A stretch of DNA of 64,000 bases from Candidula unifasciata (lineage: Eukaryota; Mollusca; Gastropoda; Stylommatophora; Geomitridae). The DNA is taken from contig CAJHNH020008542.1 of NCBI GenBank assembly GCA_905116865.2, forward strand, positions 1-64,000, written 5' to 3'. A program made the position numbers and the translations under genes. Shown piece after piece: positions 25,015 through 35,339 of this stretch. Each line of letters begins with the position of its first letter. The first letter of the stretch is position 1. The notes below the pieces were generated by a model. The model worked only from the letters and a program-made list of their open reading frames with translations, had not been told where the DNA came from and did not search any database.

Positions 25015-25245
25015 CAGACTGTAGTCCTGTACCAGAGCCCGAGTGCCGTATGCACATCTGTTTTACACATCCCACTCATCTGTACACAGACTGTTGGTTT
25101 CTTGCTCCTCTGGCAGAGGCACTCCAACTTCGAAGGAAGCTTTCAATTCTACTCTAACGATATTATTTTGGGTAAGCACTAAGGTCTATTCTTGTTTTCG
25201 TTATTACAGGACCCCAGAACCCACATGGGAGTTGTCAATCAATAG
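25015..25245 (-). repeat. Dispersed repeat family A, copy 2 (intronic)
   Basis: The plus strand carries agcccgagtgccgtatgcac, cacagactgttggtttcttg, ccaacttcgaaggaagcttt and ggtctattcttgttttcg, then ccccagaacccacatgggag. These match the 52.47 kb copy block by block. The (CTT)n end is lacking. Its orientation is the same as that of the other copies and of the host gene. Confidence 0.75.
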
Positions 25246-25329
25246 TGTCTAACTGCAGCCAGGCTGTGGCTAGATGTTTGCCTGTAGGCTTAAACATCTT
25301 CAAATCAGCATCGAGACATATTTATATAA

Positions 25330-25396
25330 CACATCTGAGCTCCTGGCGGATCAAATTAGTCTACATCTGAGCTCCTGGCGGATCAAATTAGTCTAA
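25330..25396. repeat. 33-bp tandem duplication
   Basis: The stretch catctgagctcctggcgg followed by atcaaattagtcta occurs twice back to back with no difference, indicating a recent duplication. Confidence 0.9.
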
Positions 25397-26617
25397 AACG
25401 AGTATCAGGATATGTCTTAGGAAGTAAAGGTAGCTGTCATAATGCCGACGGTACAGTTTCAGCAACCTGTGTCTGAAGAACCAATCACATGAAAAAAAGG
25501 GGCCTATGATTTAACAACTTTCACTGAGCACATATCCCCCAACTCAGCTGACAGTGAAACACCTACAACTTGAAGAGGCTACATTACTTATCTACACATG
25601 ACCTTGGCCAGTCAGTTTATTTCCCAATAATTCTATGCTCTATTTATTGTCTTGTGTTAATAATTTCATTCACTTGTGGTTCAATAGGGAACATCCCTAA
25701 TCTGGTTTTGTTTCTGAGTGGAGGGAATACTGTTTTTTTTAAATGACCCATTCTTCACATACAGATTGGTGTATGTTGCTCTTTAAATACAAAAAGAGAC
25801 TAATATTACACAAACGCACAAACAGAAACTTGAAAAATTCAAATAAATTATTAAAAAGAAAAAACTGAAGGCTGGCCTACACGCAATAAAGATTGCTCTA
25901 AAAATGTTTCGCTGGGCCATGCTTTCCGCAGTCACCTTCCCCCAACCCACTTTAAGAAAAATGGGTCTGGCCATTATGCCATCACGACTCACTGTCCAGC
26001 CTCCCAGTATAAAAGAAAGCAGGGAAATAGTTTTTTCCCCCCAAAATTCATTCTTCAGAGTCTCAAACAAAATAAACAGGCTCTCAAGGGAAATAACTCA
26101 AATGAATGTTAATGGTTAGTGACTGTGGGGTTAGTTGGAGGCAGGATGGCAGCCAGAATAACGTGGCAATTTCACAAGACACACACAGATTTTCTGTTGA
26201 ACAGCTGAGATCAGTTACCAACTAACCATGTAGCATTATTAGTTACGCAAGTCAGCCTTAAACTGTTGACTGATTCTGCTCATGTTCACAGTTCATGAAA
26301 GAAAAAGGAAAAAATAAGCCGCTCACAGCCTATCAAGGCCACTTTTGCGCATACAAGACATAAAAGGGTTGAAGTAACCTTTTTGTTCACAGACAGACAC
26401 TTCATATCATCACGCGAGATTTGTTGGCCTTTCATTCATGAGCGGTGGCCTTTCCCACACGCTGCACTATCTTCTAGGGGATTTAGCCTAAGCATTTGTT
26501 CCTGTGAGTCGCCATCTCTACATATCAGGACTGCAGTATATGTATATGTATCTCACTCTACCCCTTGTTTCTCACCTTTACCGCTCTCTGCATGCATCGC
26601 GCATTTGTTCGAGGCAA

Positions 26618-26745
26618 CTAGGCTGCACATACTCGTGGGACCTAGGCTGCACACACTCGTGGGACCTAGGGTGCCTACACTAGTGGGGCCTAAGCTGCCT
26701 ACATTCATGAACGTAGGCTGCACTCTAGTTGCAGGATGTAGGCTG
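26618..26745. repeat. Degenerate 24-bp repeat, about 5 copies
   Basis: The phrase ctaggctgcacacactcgtg followed by ggac recurs with changes (acatactcg, gtgcctacactag, gctgcctacattc). It lies in the intron of the host gene. Confidence 0.7.
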
Positions 26746-27008
26746 AGGGTGTGGGGTAGGGGCTAGGGCCAGTTCTAGTTGTTTTGGAGTCGGTAAAATC
26801 GCTCCAACTTGGAAAACAGAATGCTTAGATTGTTGACAATAACATAATGTGGCACCCGTGCGAAAGGTCACCGCTTACGAATGGAAGGTCAAGAAATCTT
26901 GGGCGATGATGTGAAGTGATTGCAGACTAAAACGTGACTTCTAACCATAAAAGATAAATAATACAGGAGTCACAGATTCAGAGAGCAGATGAGAGAAAGT
27001 GAACATAC

Positions 27009-27431
27009 CTCCTGCTGTGTCTTCTAATGCAATAGTCCCATTGAGATGGTGGTCTTTCTTTCTGCTTCGCTCTGGTTTCTTCTTCACCAACCTGCCTTCA
27101 GCTTTAGATGCAGAAGCAGCTCCACCTTCAACATAATCCAGAATGTCTTTAATGTCACTAAAGTCCTTATGATCTTCATACGCTTCTGCCGGTGTCCATT
27201 TTTGTCTTTCAAGCTTCAGGCGCTTGCGCTCCTTCTTGCGGTCAAGTGCGTGTGCTTCTGTGAGAGAGGAGGTGTAAGACTGAGGAATGGCTGCTGCCAG
27301 ACTACCTAATGCTGCATTCTCTGATTTGCCTCGTGGCAGCTGACGCATCTGTGGGTTGCTTGCTATGTCAGAAATTCTTGGGTTTCCATTTATATCCACA
27401 AGGCCAGATACTTCTGGCTTATCAGTGTCAT
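27009..27431 (-). CDS. Internal coding exon of the unidentified Ser-rich protein
   Basis: The acceptor is tcttcacag before 27431 and the donor is GAG|GTATGT at 27009. The 423-nt exon has 2 nt of a split codon, 140 full codons and 1 nt carried into the next exon, which matches the phase of the exon at 24604. It encodes DTDKPEVSGLVDING..., a strongly basic, probably helical or coiled segment RKKERKRLKLERQKW (residues 64-78), an acidic/aromatic stretch HKDFSDIKDILDYVEGG (87-103), and a Lys/Arg cluster KKKPERSRKK (116-125) that could act as a nuclear localisation signal. The exon starts inside a codon, so at least one 5' exon is missing from this annotation. It may lie further upstream on the minus strand but cannot be identified by eye. 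Confidence 0.82.
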
Positions 27432-28019
27432 CTGTGAAGAGATGGAAGTCAAGGTTAGGCTCTAGTCTGTTAGGAAAATAAAAATTTGTCTAATTCTTAA
27501 CAACATTGTACTTCTAAAAATGTACACTAAAGAAGAATTTATATTATAACTGTCTGTGTGGGCTCGTGGGTGGACTAAACAAGCATGTCATTAAAGGTGA
27601 CTAGAAAGGGTTTGTTGAAATCACAAGTATTGGGCAGAAAGGTACAGATATCACAGCCTTGGATAGGTCGGCATCGAGCGATCCAACTTTTCACACAATG
27701 ACACGGGGATATTCCGCAATCTCGCTCATACCGCGTGTTGTATATTTCACCATGCTAGAGCCTTTAACACTACTATAACATTTAGATACTGGGTATAACA
27801 CACAACCCCCCCCCCCCCCTAGAGAGTGACAAAACGTTGTCACAGGCCGCCTCTTTCTCGGAAATAAAAAACGTAAATACCAGACAGCGACACCCCTAAC
27901 CTCGACCACGGTAGACTAGTCCAACCAACTCATCAATGGAGTTGACCTACAAGGTGGTGTGCAAACGGAAAACGTCGTAAAAATAACCGACCAATCCGTT
28001 CGGACAGGCCCTGTAACGT
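27432..28019. other. 5' flanking intron of the host gene; no exon seen
   Basis: This holds a SINE-D copy (27586-27680) and a 14-nt C run (27806-27819). The minus open frame at 27691-27909 crosses the C run and has no motif. Confidence 0.45.
27586..27680 (-). mobile_element. SINE-D copy
   Basis: Plus-strand blocks caagcatgtcattaaaggtg, gttgaaatcacaagtattgg and gcagaaaggtacagatatca follow the family order. It stops after the cagcctt block. Confidence 0.65.
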
Positions 28020-28440
28020 GGTATAAGCGCTAGAGGAACACAAGTTTTTATAAGGAGTAGAAAATTATAGGGAAGAGAAAAAGTTGGTAAGAAACAACAA
28101 TTAGTTTATGTTAGCTTTACAAAATCGATCACAATAAACAAACAAAGACGTTGCGGCGATTAGCCTTCATCAGCACATAAAGGACAACACAGTACACATA
28201 CACAAATATGCTCTAACTATAAAGTGACTACATAGGACTCTAATGAATAAAATAAACGATACTCATCTAGTGTCCCTGGCGAAAAAAACTTCGTTCAAAT
28301 GAAACGACGGTCAGCCTATATACCTCCAACGCGCAAGTAGGGGCAAAAAAAAGGGGACGGGCTGGACGCCAACAGCGTACACTAGGTGTCTAAGGAGGGA
28401 GGGAGGGGTTGGCCTATAGGGCGTAACCGGGGTTGGGTTG
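28020..28440 (-). mobile_element. Possible Penelope-like element terminal region
   Basis: On the minus strand, 28190-28140 reads gtgctgatgaaggctaatcg followed by ccgcaacgtc, a motif typical of Penelope-like terminal regions. The stretch cttgtgttcctcta (28045-28031) recurs at 31297-31284, next to the GIY-YIG frame. A purine-rich block at 28385-28430 resembles the one at 30650-30700. Assignment is from memory of such elements and from these local matches, so it is tentative. Confidence 0.4.
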
Positions 28441-28514
28441 TGGGGATGACCTTAGTCCATCCGCGTGGAATAAAAGTGGTGCCTGTGCTTGCAAACAAAT
28501 ATCGACAGACAGAC

Positions 28515-28796
<282 letters not shown>

Positions 28797-30105
28797 ATGC
28801 TCCTCTCTTACAGTCAGCTATCAAATAGAGACAGTAAGGATGCTTGTTGTACAAAAGTAATCAGTCGAGCTCGAGAGTAAGACTGGTAACAACCAGAGTA
28901 TAAGGGAGCGATGAAGGGATAGATGGGAAAACAGCATGTGTGGATGGTGGTGTGGATAGGCGAGTGTGTCCTGGATAGATGGGTGGGTAGATGAATGGAT
29001 GGAATGGTGGATGACTGTATTAGTTGATGAATGGAATGGTAGATGGATGGATGGGTGGGTAGATGAATGGATGGAATGATGGATGACTGTATTAGTGGAT
29101 GAATGGTATCGTAGATGGATGGATTGATCGATCAAATATGAGATGAGGTAAAAACATGAGTCTAGTAACACAGTGCTTCTCTCTTACTGTCCGCTATAAA
29201 ATAGAGACAGTAAGGGTGATTTTTATACAAAGTATTGGTAGAGCCCAAGTGTAAGGCTGGTAACAGCCAGAATGGAAGGAAGCGGTAAAAAATAGCATTA
29301 AGTGGATGGTGAGACAAATGGTGTGGGTAGATGAATGGGCGGGACGATGGTTACGTTCGTAGATGGATGCAATGGTAGATGGATGGATGGATCTGCCTAT
29401 ATGTGTGCTGATAAATTGAAATAGGTTTGTTGCTTTGTTATAGTATCCAGAAGCCATGAGTTGTTAATCCTTAGGCTCGGTATTATGGATATCGCAACCC
29501 TTCGGCCTTGATTCCATTTTAAATACCGTAAGGCTAGGAGAAATGTGGCTTTTATGCCTACTCCCGGACCACATGGAGTTCGTCACCCGCTCACCGCGCA
29601 ATCCGGTTTAGCCAACTACGCTAGAGAGCCGGGCATTTAAACAGGTCCAAACAAGGGTCTCATACTGTGATGCTTCTCTCTTACTGTCATCAAGCAAGTA
29701 AAGACAGTAAGGGTGATTGTTTTTTAAAAGTATCAATCGAGCCCACGCGCAACAACATCGTGTTGCCTGAGATACCTGCTGAGTAGGTAGCCGAGATTAG
29801 TGATGGATTGTATCGGGTATGTGTGCAAAGAAACGTGGGGAGCGATGAATGGATGGACACATCGAATAATAGGCTGAGTTGATTGGGATGAATGAATGAT
29901 ATGATATATGAGTGGACGAGAGGATGGATGGGTAGATGGAAGGATATATAGATGGATGGGTCTGAATGTATGTTAATCTGACATCGCGTGAACCAGGGTC
30001 TAGTGATGCAGTGCTTCTATCTGACTGTCAGATGTCACACAGAGACAGTAAGGATGACTGTTATACCCAATATCTGTCGAGTCAGAAGTGCATACCCCCA
30101 ATGTG
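28797..30105. repeat. Four-copy hairpin + GGAT-rich module
   Basis: A block reading gtgcttctctcttactgtc, 10-15 nt, gacagtaagggtga occurs at about 28798, 29171, 29670 and 30013. The arms CTTACTGTC and GACAGTAAG are exact inverted repeats in the 2nd and 3rd copies and nearly so in the others. Downstream of each are a tAcaaaagta/cgag block and, in most, an irregular GGAT/GATG-rich tract. The module lengths are about 373, 499 and 343 nt. Copies 2-4 also share the preceding phrase ggtctagtgatgcagtgctt in diverged form. No coding capacity was found. Confidence 0.8.
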
Positions 30106-30393
30106 TACACATACTTACCCTCTCGGTAGTCAAAACGAGATATGTACACTGAATAGGAGGAGTGCGTTCCAACACTATCACGAAGTTGTTCCACATTAGG
30201 ACAGTGCCTCCATATGTAACGAGGAAAAATGAATGGATGAATGAAAGTTTGTATGGATAGGGGAGAGAGAAAAGAGAAGAAGATAGAGAACGAGAGAGAG
30301 GGGGGAAGGTAGGGGAGAAACAAAACAGAAAGGGGGAGAGGCAGGGGAGAAGAGTAAGGAGAGGGAAGACCAGAGAAAACTTGGTATATACCT

Positions 30394-30424
<31 letters not shown>

Positions 30425-30445
30425 AGGGAGAGTGAGAGAGAGAGT

Positions 30446-30524
<79 letters not shown>
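30394..30524. repeat. (GA)n microsatellite
   Basis: About 130 nt of GA with short GGGAGGG and GTGA interruptions near 30421-30450. The minus open frames full of Leu-Ser here are by-products. Confidence 0.97.
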
Positions 30525-30525
<1 letters not shown>

Positions 30526-30699
30526 AGTATCCAAGTAAATTCTGTAGTGTCAAGCAACCAGCAACATCATCTGTCGAGACCTAGGGGATAACCCTCATGC
30601 TATGTAACTGGAATATCATGACAGTCAGAAACTAACGTGGGATGGGCGTGGGTGTAGTGGGGAGGGGGAGGGGATAAGGGTGCGTTACCGGGACACTGG

Positions 30700-31324
30700 T
30701 AATTTATACGAAGCTATGTTGGGTGTTAAGGCCTAGTGGGGAGAGGTTACCCATCAAATATATAAGTCGGTTTTCCAAAGTTTTCCGATGTCGATCGTCA
30801 GACGAGCAGGATCTGATGGCCGTGACCTGAATGTCAGCGGTCCCCCGATGGTCACCGCTGTTGAAATGAGTGGAAACTGGCCTGGCTGTTTGGTTAGTGA
30901 TGTCATGAAGGTGCTGGCGAAACCTGTCGGCTAAGCGAAGACCGGTTTCCCCAATGTACTTGATGTTGCACCGTTTGCAGATTATAGCATAGATGACGTT
31001 CCTACTAGTGCAGGTGAATTCCTCTTTTATGCTAAAAGTGCCTTTCGGAAAAGTCACATCTGAAGTATTCAGCACGTATGGGCAGGTGTTGCACTGAGAT
31101 CTAAGGCAAGCCTTAGTGCCCGGATGAGTTGGGGCGGGTCCCCGTACTCTGCTGTGTACCAGTAAATCTCTGAGGTTGCGGTCCCGCTTATATGCCAGTA
31201 GAGGTGTCTCTGAAAACACAGCGTTGGTTACTGGGTCCGCTCGGAGAATAGACATATGGCGGAATAGGATGTTCTTGATAGCAATAGAGGAACACAAGCG
31301 CGTTTTACTACTTATACAAAACAA
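30700..31324 (-). mobile_element. Penelope-like element relic with GIY-YIG endonuclease domain
   Basis: An open minus frame of about 200 codons. From about 31286 it reads IKNILFRHMSILRADP and AYKRDRNLRDLLVHSR, the region after the RT in Penelope-like elements. A Cys pair block CLRSQCNTCPY follows, then the GIY-YIG-type core VIYAIICKRCNIKYIGETGL with the conserved Arg in RLADRFRQHL. A further His/Glu-containing segment (KTLENRLIYL) includes the Glu expected late in the domain. The frame is intact to a stop near 30704. The RT itself is absent, so the copy is 5' truncated and not autonomous. Penelope-like elements are retroelements distinct from LINEs and LTR elements. A possible terminal region of a related copy is at 28.0-28.4 kb. 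Confidence 0.85.
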
Positions 31325-31574
31325 AGCAAAATTATAATATTAGCCAGACGCGTTAAACACAACCAAACATAATCAGTGCAGCAAAAGTTCATTTTATCAG
31401 ACCGGCTTCAGGTCGAGCCAGCCTAAAACAGGTAATTACCAGGAAATGTCAGGGGAAGTAAATTCTTGTGAGCATGACGTTCACCACATCGCCCATAAAA
31501 TATCGATTGGTCTAAATAGAATATGGGTTAGCACTTTCCCGATTCGTCCATGGCTTGAAAACGGCACTTAGCTG

Positions 31575-31577
<3 letters not shown>

Positions 31578-31669
<92 letters not shown>

Positions 31670-31676
31670 ATATATA
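31578..31676. repeat. (TA)n microsatellite
   Basis: About 90 nt of pure TA, ending in tatgtgtatatata. Confidence 0.97.
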
Positions 31677-31887
31677 ACCTATTACAAGGACCCGGGCTGG
31701 GAAAATAGAAACGGGGACAAACCGCAAAACCCTGACATATTCTAAACGCCGTTAGCCTCCTACACACAGGAGATCCGGCATATCTTTGCAAGTTGAAAGT
31801 TCACATCAACAAACGTGCACAAGGTAATGTTGCACAATCTAATGCCGCAAAAGTGTCTACGATTGCCGGGTTAGCGTAAACATACAA

Positions 31888-31948
31888 GGAGAGAGAGAGG
31901 GGGAGGGAGGGAGAGAGAGAGGGGGGGGTTGAGGGAGGGAGGGAGGGA

Positions 31949-32021
<73 letters not shown>
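31888..32021. repeat. (GA)n / GGGA-rich microsatellite
   Basis: GA units mixed with GGGAGGG at the 5' part (31895-31950), then about 65 nt of nearly pure GA. Confidence 0.96.
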
Positions 32022-32025
<4 letters not shown>

Positions 32026-32081
32026 AATTAAACCCTCCTGGCAGTCCAAAGGCTTCACACACATGGGCAAGTTTAAGTAGC

Positions 32082-32262
32082 TTCTTCTTCTTCGTTCACC
32101 GGCTGTGAATTCCGGCGGAAGGTCCCGGTTAATTGTCCACTTGAACTTTTGGCTTTTACCTGGACCTGAGTTTTGCGTGTACAACCGTTTTACTGGCTTT
32201 TGCCATTCTCTGCCTCACGGGCAGATGGACTTCGAGGGAAGACGTCAGGCCTATATCTAGGA
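32082..32262 (-). repeat. Dispersed repeat family A, copy 3
   Basis: The plus strand has cttcttcttcttcgttcacc, ggctgtgaattccggcggaa, ctgagttttgcgtgtacaac and atggacttcgagggaag in the family order. The (CTT)n end is on the left, as in copy 1. Confidence 0.78.
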
Positions 32263-33709
32263 TTACTGTGACCATTGTTTTGTGTGGGTCGAGATGTTAC
32301 ATTATTTGTGTGGTGTCCCCTTTTTTTCCTTTCTCCACAGGTGTGCCCCCAGAGTGCCCCCTTTGGGGCAGCCCTGTGTGGTACGGTTAGCCATCAAGGG
32401 AAGGCAGGGGCAGATCATGGGCATTCCCCGCCATTCAAGGAGTCTTCCATAAATGCAGAGCCGACACATAACGCTCTGGTTCTGGGCTCACCCAAGGAAT
32501 CGTCACGACCTGCACATAACTGCTTAACCTCAAAACCGTATTAGGCTTCCCGCTCGACACGGGCTGCGCCCTCTGGAGATCAGCGGGGAGCAGCCCGTGG
32601 GTTCTGGACTTTTGTGACCACACGAATAGGTACAGTCTTTTTCATCACACGATTGTCATCTTTAGCATACTGTTAGCACGACAGAATGGAGAATCCTGCG
32701 TCAGGTATGTCTTTATCTGTTTGGTCCCAACACTCGGGCGAGTGGGATCTCGGGATGTGGACATTTGGACTTTTCCTAGTCAATACGATTTATGATGGTC
32801 GGATTTTGTGTGCCGTAGGATCTATTTTTGTCGGACATTTGGGCTTAACCAGCCGATGGATGGTTGCTGTCTTGGTGTACCTCAGCGCAGTGGCGACGAC
32901 ACTGAAGGTTGACAGATGATGTGCATTGGTAGAATCTTGCTGCGAAAGGCCACCCACAGGAGATGTTACTCGTCTGTGCTGCGGGTAAATCTCTATGTCA
33001 AGGGTTGAATCTCAGCAGCACAATGTTCTCTTCACTCCACAAACTTTTAACCGGTGGTTGTCATTTTAGTTGTACGTTTGGCAAGCACTTTACTCATGTA
33101 TCTAATGAGTTTTAATAATCTTTCACTCATGCTGTTGGGGGAGGGGGGGGGGCGGCTGCTGAGAGCCACAAGGACACTACATTTCTTGGGGGCCGCCAAC
33201 TCCGAGATCCCCTGACAGCTCTGCTAATGCTCATTTGATACATTATCCGTGGCGCACGAAGAGGACGCGCTGCAGGAGTCTTGTGTGGGGTTCCGTAAAA
33301 CAAGAACAGTGCACGACTGGCGCCCGAGTGCACGACTGGCGCCCGAGTGACGTACGGAGTAACTCCTTATACACATCACGTTGGACTTAACTTTACCTCA
33401 CGCCTGTGACAGAAATCATCGCGCCACTTTAAGTAACTGTAGCTGATGTGTAAAATGTACCGAACACACGGGTTATATGTAGAAATACCGGACACATGTA
33501 TAGCAAGCTACACAGCAATCTATCTCAAAACGATCAATATAAAATCCATAGCTAGAGGGAAAAAAAGGGGGGGGGGGGTGTGTGTGTGTGCGGTACAAAA
33601 ATGTGATTTCCTTTTTTATTTTTATTTACCAAGTGAGCATAAGCCCACCACTAAATCTTTGCCAAATTGCCCGTGATTGGTTCCAGCTAATCAGTTCTAT
33701 ATGGAAAGC
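32263..33709. other. No gene seen; GC-richer stretch
   Basis: Open frames at 32275-32544 and 32686-32919 have no recognisable motif. At 33313-33350 the 19-mer gtgcacgactggcgcccga occurs twice in tandem. A 12-nt G run followed by (TG)n lies at 33567-33590. CpG is more frequent at 33180-33380 than in the surroundings, with no other promoter evidence. Confidence 0.45.
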
Positions 33710-34215
33710 CTGACATGTCTAAAGCCAAACCAATCAGGTCATATCTGACGACATCATCATGTGCCCTGCCACTGGCATAGGCGATCATGCATCTTCACAG
33801 ATCACGATTCCTGGTTGCCTGGAACAGCTTTGTTGACGACAGAGATCTTCTTTCATTAGCTTCTTCCAACCAATCGTTGTTAGTTACTCTGGTCGGCCAA
33901 GGTATTTCTAATATTCGTCTTAGAAACCACATCTATGTTGCTTCCAAATTCTTCTTAATGCTTTTATTCCTGTTTTCTCTGTAATTTCCCCTCAAAAATA
34001 CTTCATTAAATAGAGAGAAATGGTCTGGGGATAAGACATATCCGTGTCTTACTCCTTGCTTTATCTGTCCAAAATGACCCAATCTGTTTTCCACTTTAAT
34101 TGCTGCTACTTGGTTCCACTAAACGTTTTTAATTTTTCTGAGATCTTTCACCTCTACAATGATGTCTTACAATATTTTTATCATCTCCTCGTGGTTAAAT
34201 ACATTTAAGACAGTT
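33710..34215 (-). mobile_element. LINE relic, family L-D, internally deleted
   Basis: Reading minus: NHEEMIKIL near 34190; KDLRKIKNV*WNQVAAIKVE, then IKQGVRHGYVLSPDHFSLFN (RT box) at about 34085-34030. After a deletion comes the distal part, KNLEATQMWFLRRILEIPW with TRVTNNDWLEEANERRSLL to about 33850, and the C-terminal NRDL*RCMIAYASGRA at about 33800-33760. The YADD box region and much of the palm/thumb are missing. The MIAYA ending is typical of one group of LINE-encoded endonuclease-RT proteins. It is non-functional. Confidence 0.8.
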
Positions 34216-34264
34216 TATTAATTTAGTCAGTTCGAATGTCACACACAAGGTAGGCTACTGCACT

Positions 34265-34490
34265 TAGTCACACATGGAGCCACCATGGCGAACTTGTCAA
34301 GCTGTTTGCCTCAAGCTCTGAAGTCCGTGGGTTCGTTCCACGCTGCGTCGTTCAGTTCACTAATGCAATTTTACGGAGATTTGTAAGGATCGTGACCGGA
34401 GCTACGGAGTTCGGGCTTTATGTGAGCCATATGGGATAAAACCCGGTGCAACGAAGTCGATCCTCCCGACTTTAACTTAGTTAAACCTGA
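34265..34490 (+). mobile_element. tRNA-derived SINE-C copy
   Basis: The head ggagccaccatggcgaactt, then gaagtccgtgggttcgttcc, resembles a tRNA with a near B box (gggttcgttcc). The body contains ggagctacggagttcgggct, gccatatgggataaaacc and gtcgatcctcccgacttta. The last part recurs at 53.34-53.40 kb. In both places a tandem array starts right after the SINE end. Confidence 0.7.
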
Positions 34491-34770
34491 CGATATACAA
34501 TGGTAGGTTACAGCATTACTATTTTTAAATCTGACGATCTACAATGGTGGATTACACTATTACTACACATATTTAAACCTGACGATATACAGTAAAAGGT
34601 TAGATAATTGCTACTCTTAGTTAAATCTGATGATATACAATGGTAGGTTACAACATTACTACACATAGTTAAACCTGACGATACACAGTAAAATGTTAGA
34701 TCGTTGCTACTCTTAGTTAAATCTGATGATATACAATGGTAGGTTACAGAGTTACTGCTCTTAGTAACAT
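34480..34770. repeat. About 47-bp minisatellite with alternating units, 6 copies
   Basis: The phrase ctgaygatatacaatgg or ctgacgatacacagtaaaa recurs every 46-50 nt (about 34486, 34532, 34577, 34627, 34675, 34723). The last four units alternate between an acaatggtaggtta type and an acagtaaaatgtta type, giving a dimer of about 96 bp. It starts where SINE-C ends. Confidence 0.85.
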
Positions 34771-35339
34771 CTCAAGGCACAGACGATAAGTTAGTGTTAC
34801 TAATGTTAGCCTGCATTTGACGACCTTGTTATAGTTAGTATTACTATTCACTGTTACCCTCGTGAATCCAGACAACACATGGGCATTGCTGGGCTGGGAC
34901 TGAAACTGGTGGCCCCAAAGCCTATTCTTTAACATCAGACCTAGCCACGATCAACTGTCAGGGGGGGGGGGGGGGGGGAAGACAAAATAAATATATATTC
35001 CGCAGCACTAGGTTGATCAGATGCCTGCCTAGGTCAAAAGAGATGTCGCCAAACACGATCACTATACCGGTAGCCAAAGAAGAATAGTAAACCAACATAG
35101 AACTCATATGTTATCAGTCGCCACACGCTGGGGGATATACTGTAGATGGGACTTATGGACTTGTCCGAAGTGCAATGAGGATAATCTTTCGATGAACAAA
35201 TTACTACTGCCTACCCTTCTCAGATAAACTGCCTAGCCATCTCAAATACTTAAGACTTGAAAACACTTGTTAGATGTCAACTGTAATAAGACTTTATGTA
35301 GTGCTGAAACACAGTTAGGTCAGCAAAATCTTTCTGCAG
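34771..35339. other. No gene seen; poly-G at 34961
   Basis: Contains an 18-nt G run (34961-34978). Just before it, ctgggactgaaactggtggc looks like a weak inverted B-box, too degenerate to call. Confidence 0.4.

Larger units (their letters stand above)
24605..27008 (-). other. Intron of the host gene
   Basis: Donor AG|GTATGT at 27009/27008 and acceptor ttctacag|CT at 24605/24604. The phase is 1 on both sides, so the two exons join in frame without any further exon. The intron holds a family A repeat (25015-25245), a 33-bp tandem duplication (25330-25396), a short degenerate repeat (26618-26745) and otherwise non-coding DNA. No internal exon was recognised. Confidence 0.75.

Noticed and set aside
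30000..30557. Leu/Ser-repeat frames on minus (also at 31801-32184, 41476-41694 and 49127-49396)
   Set aside because: By-products of (GA)n microsatellites.
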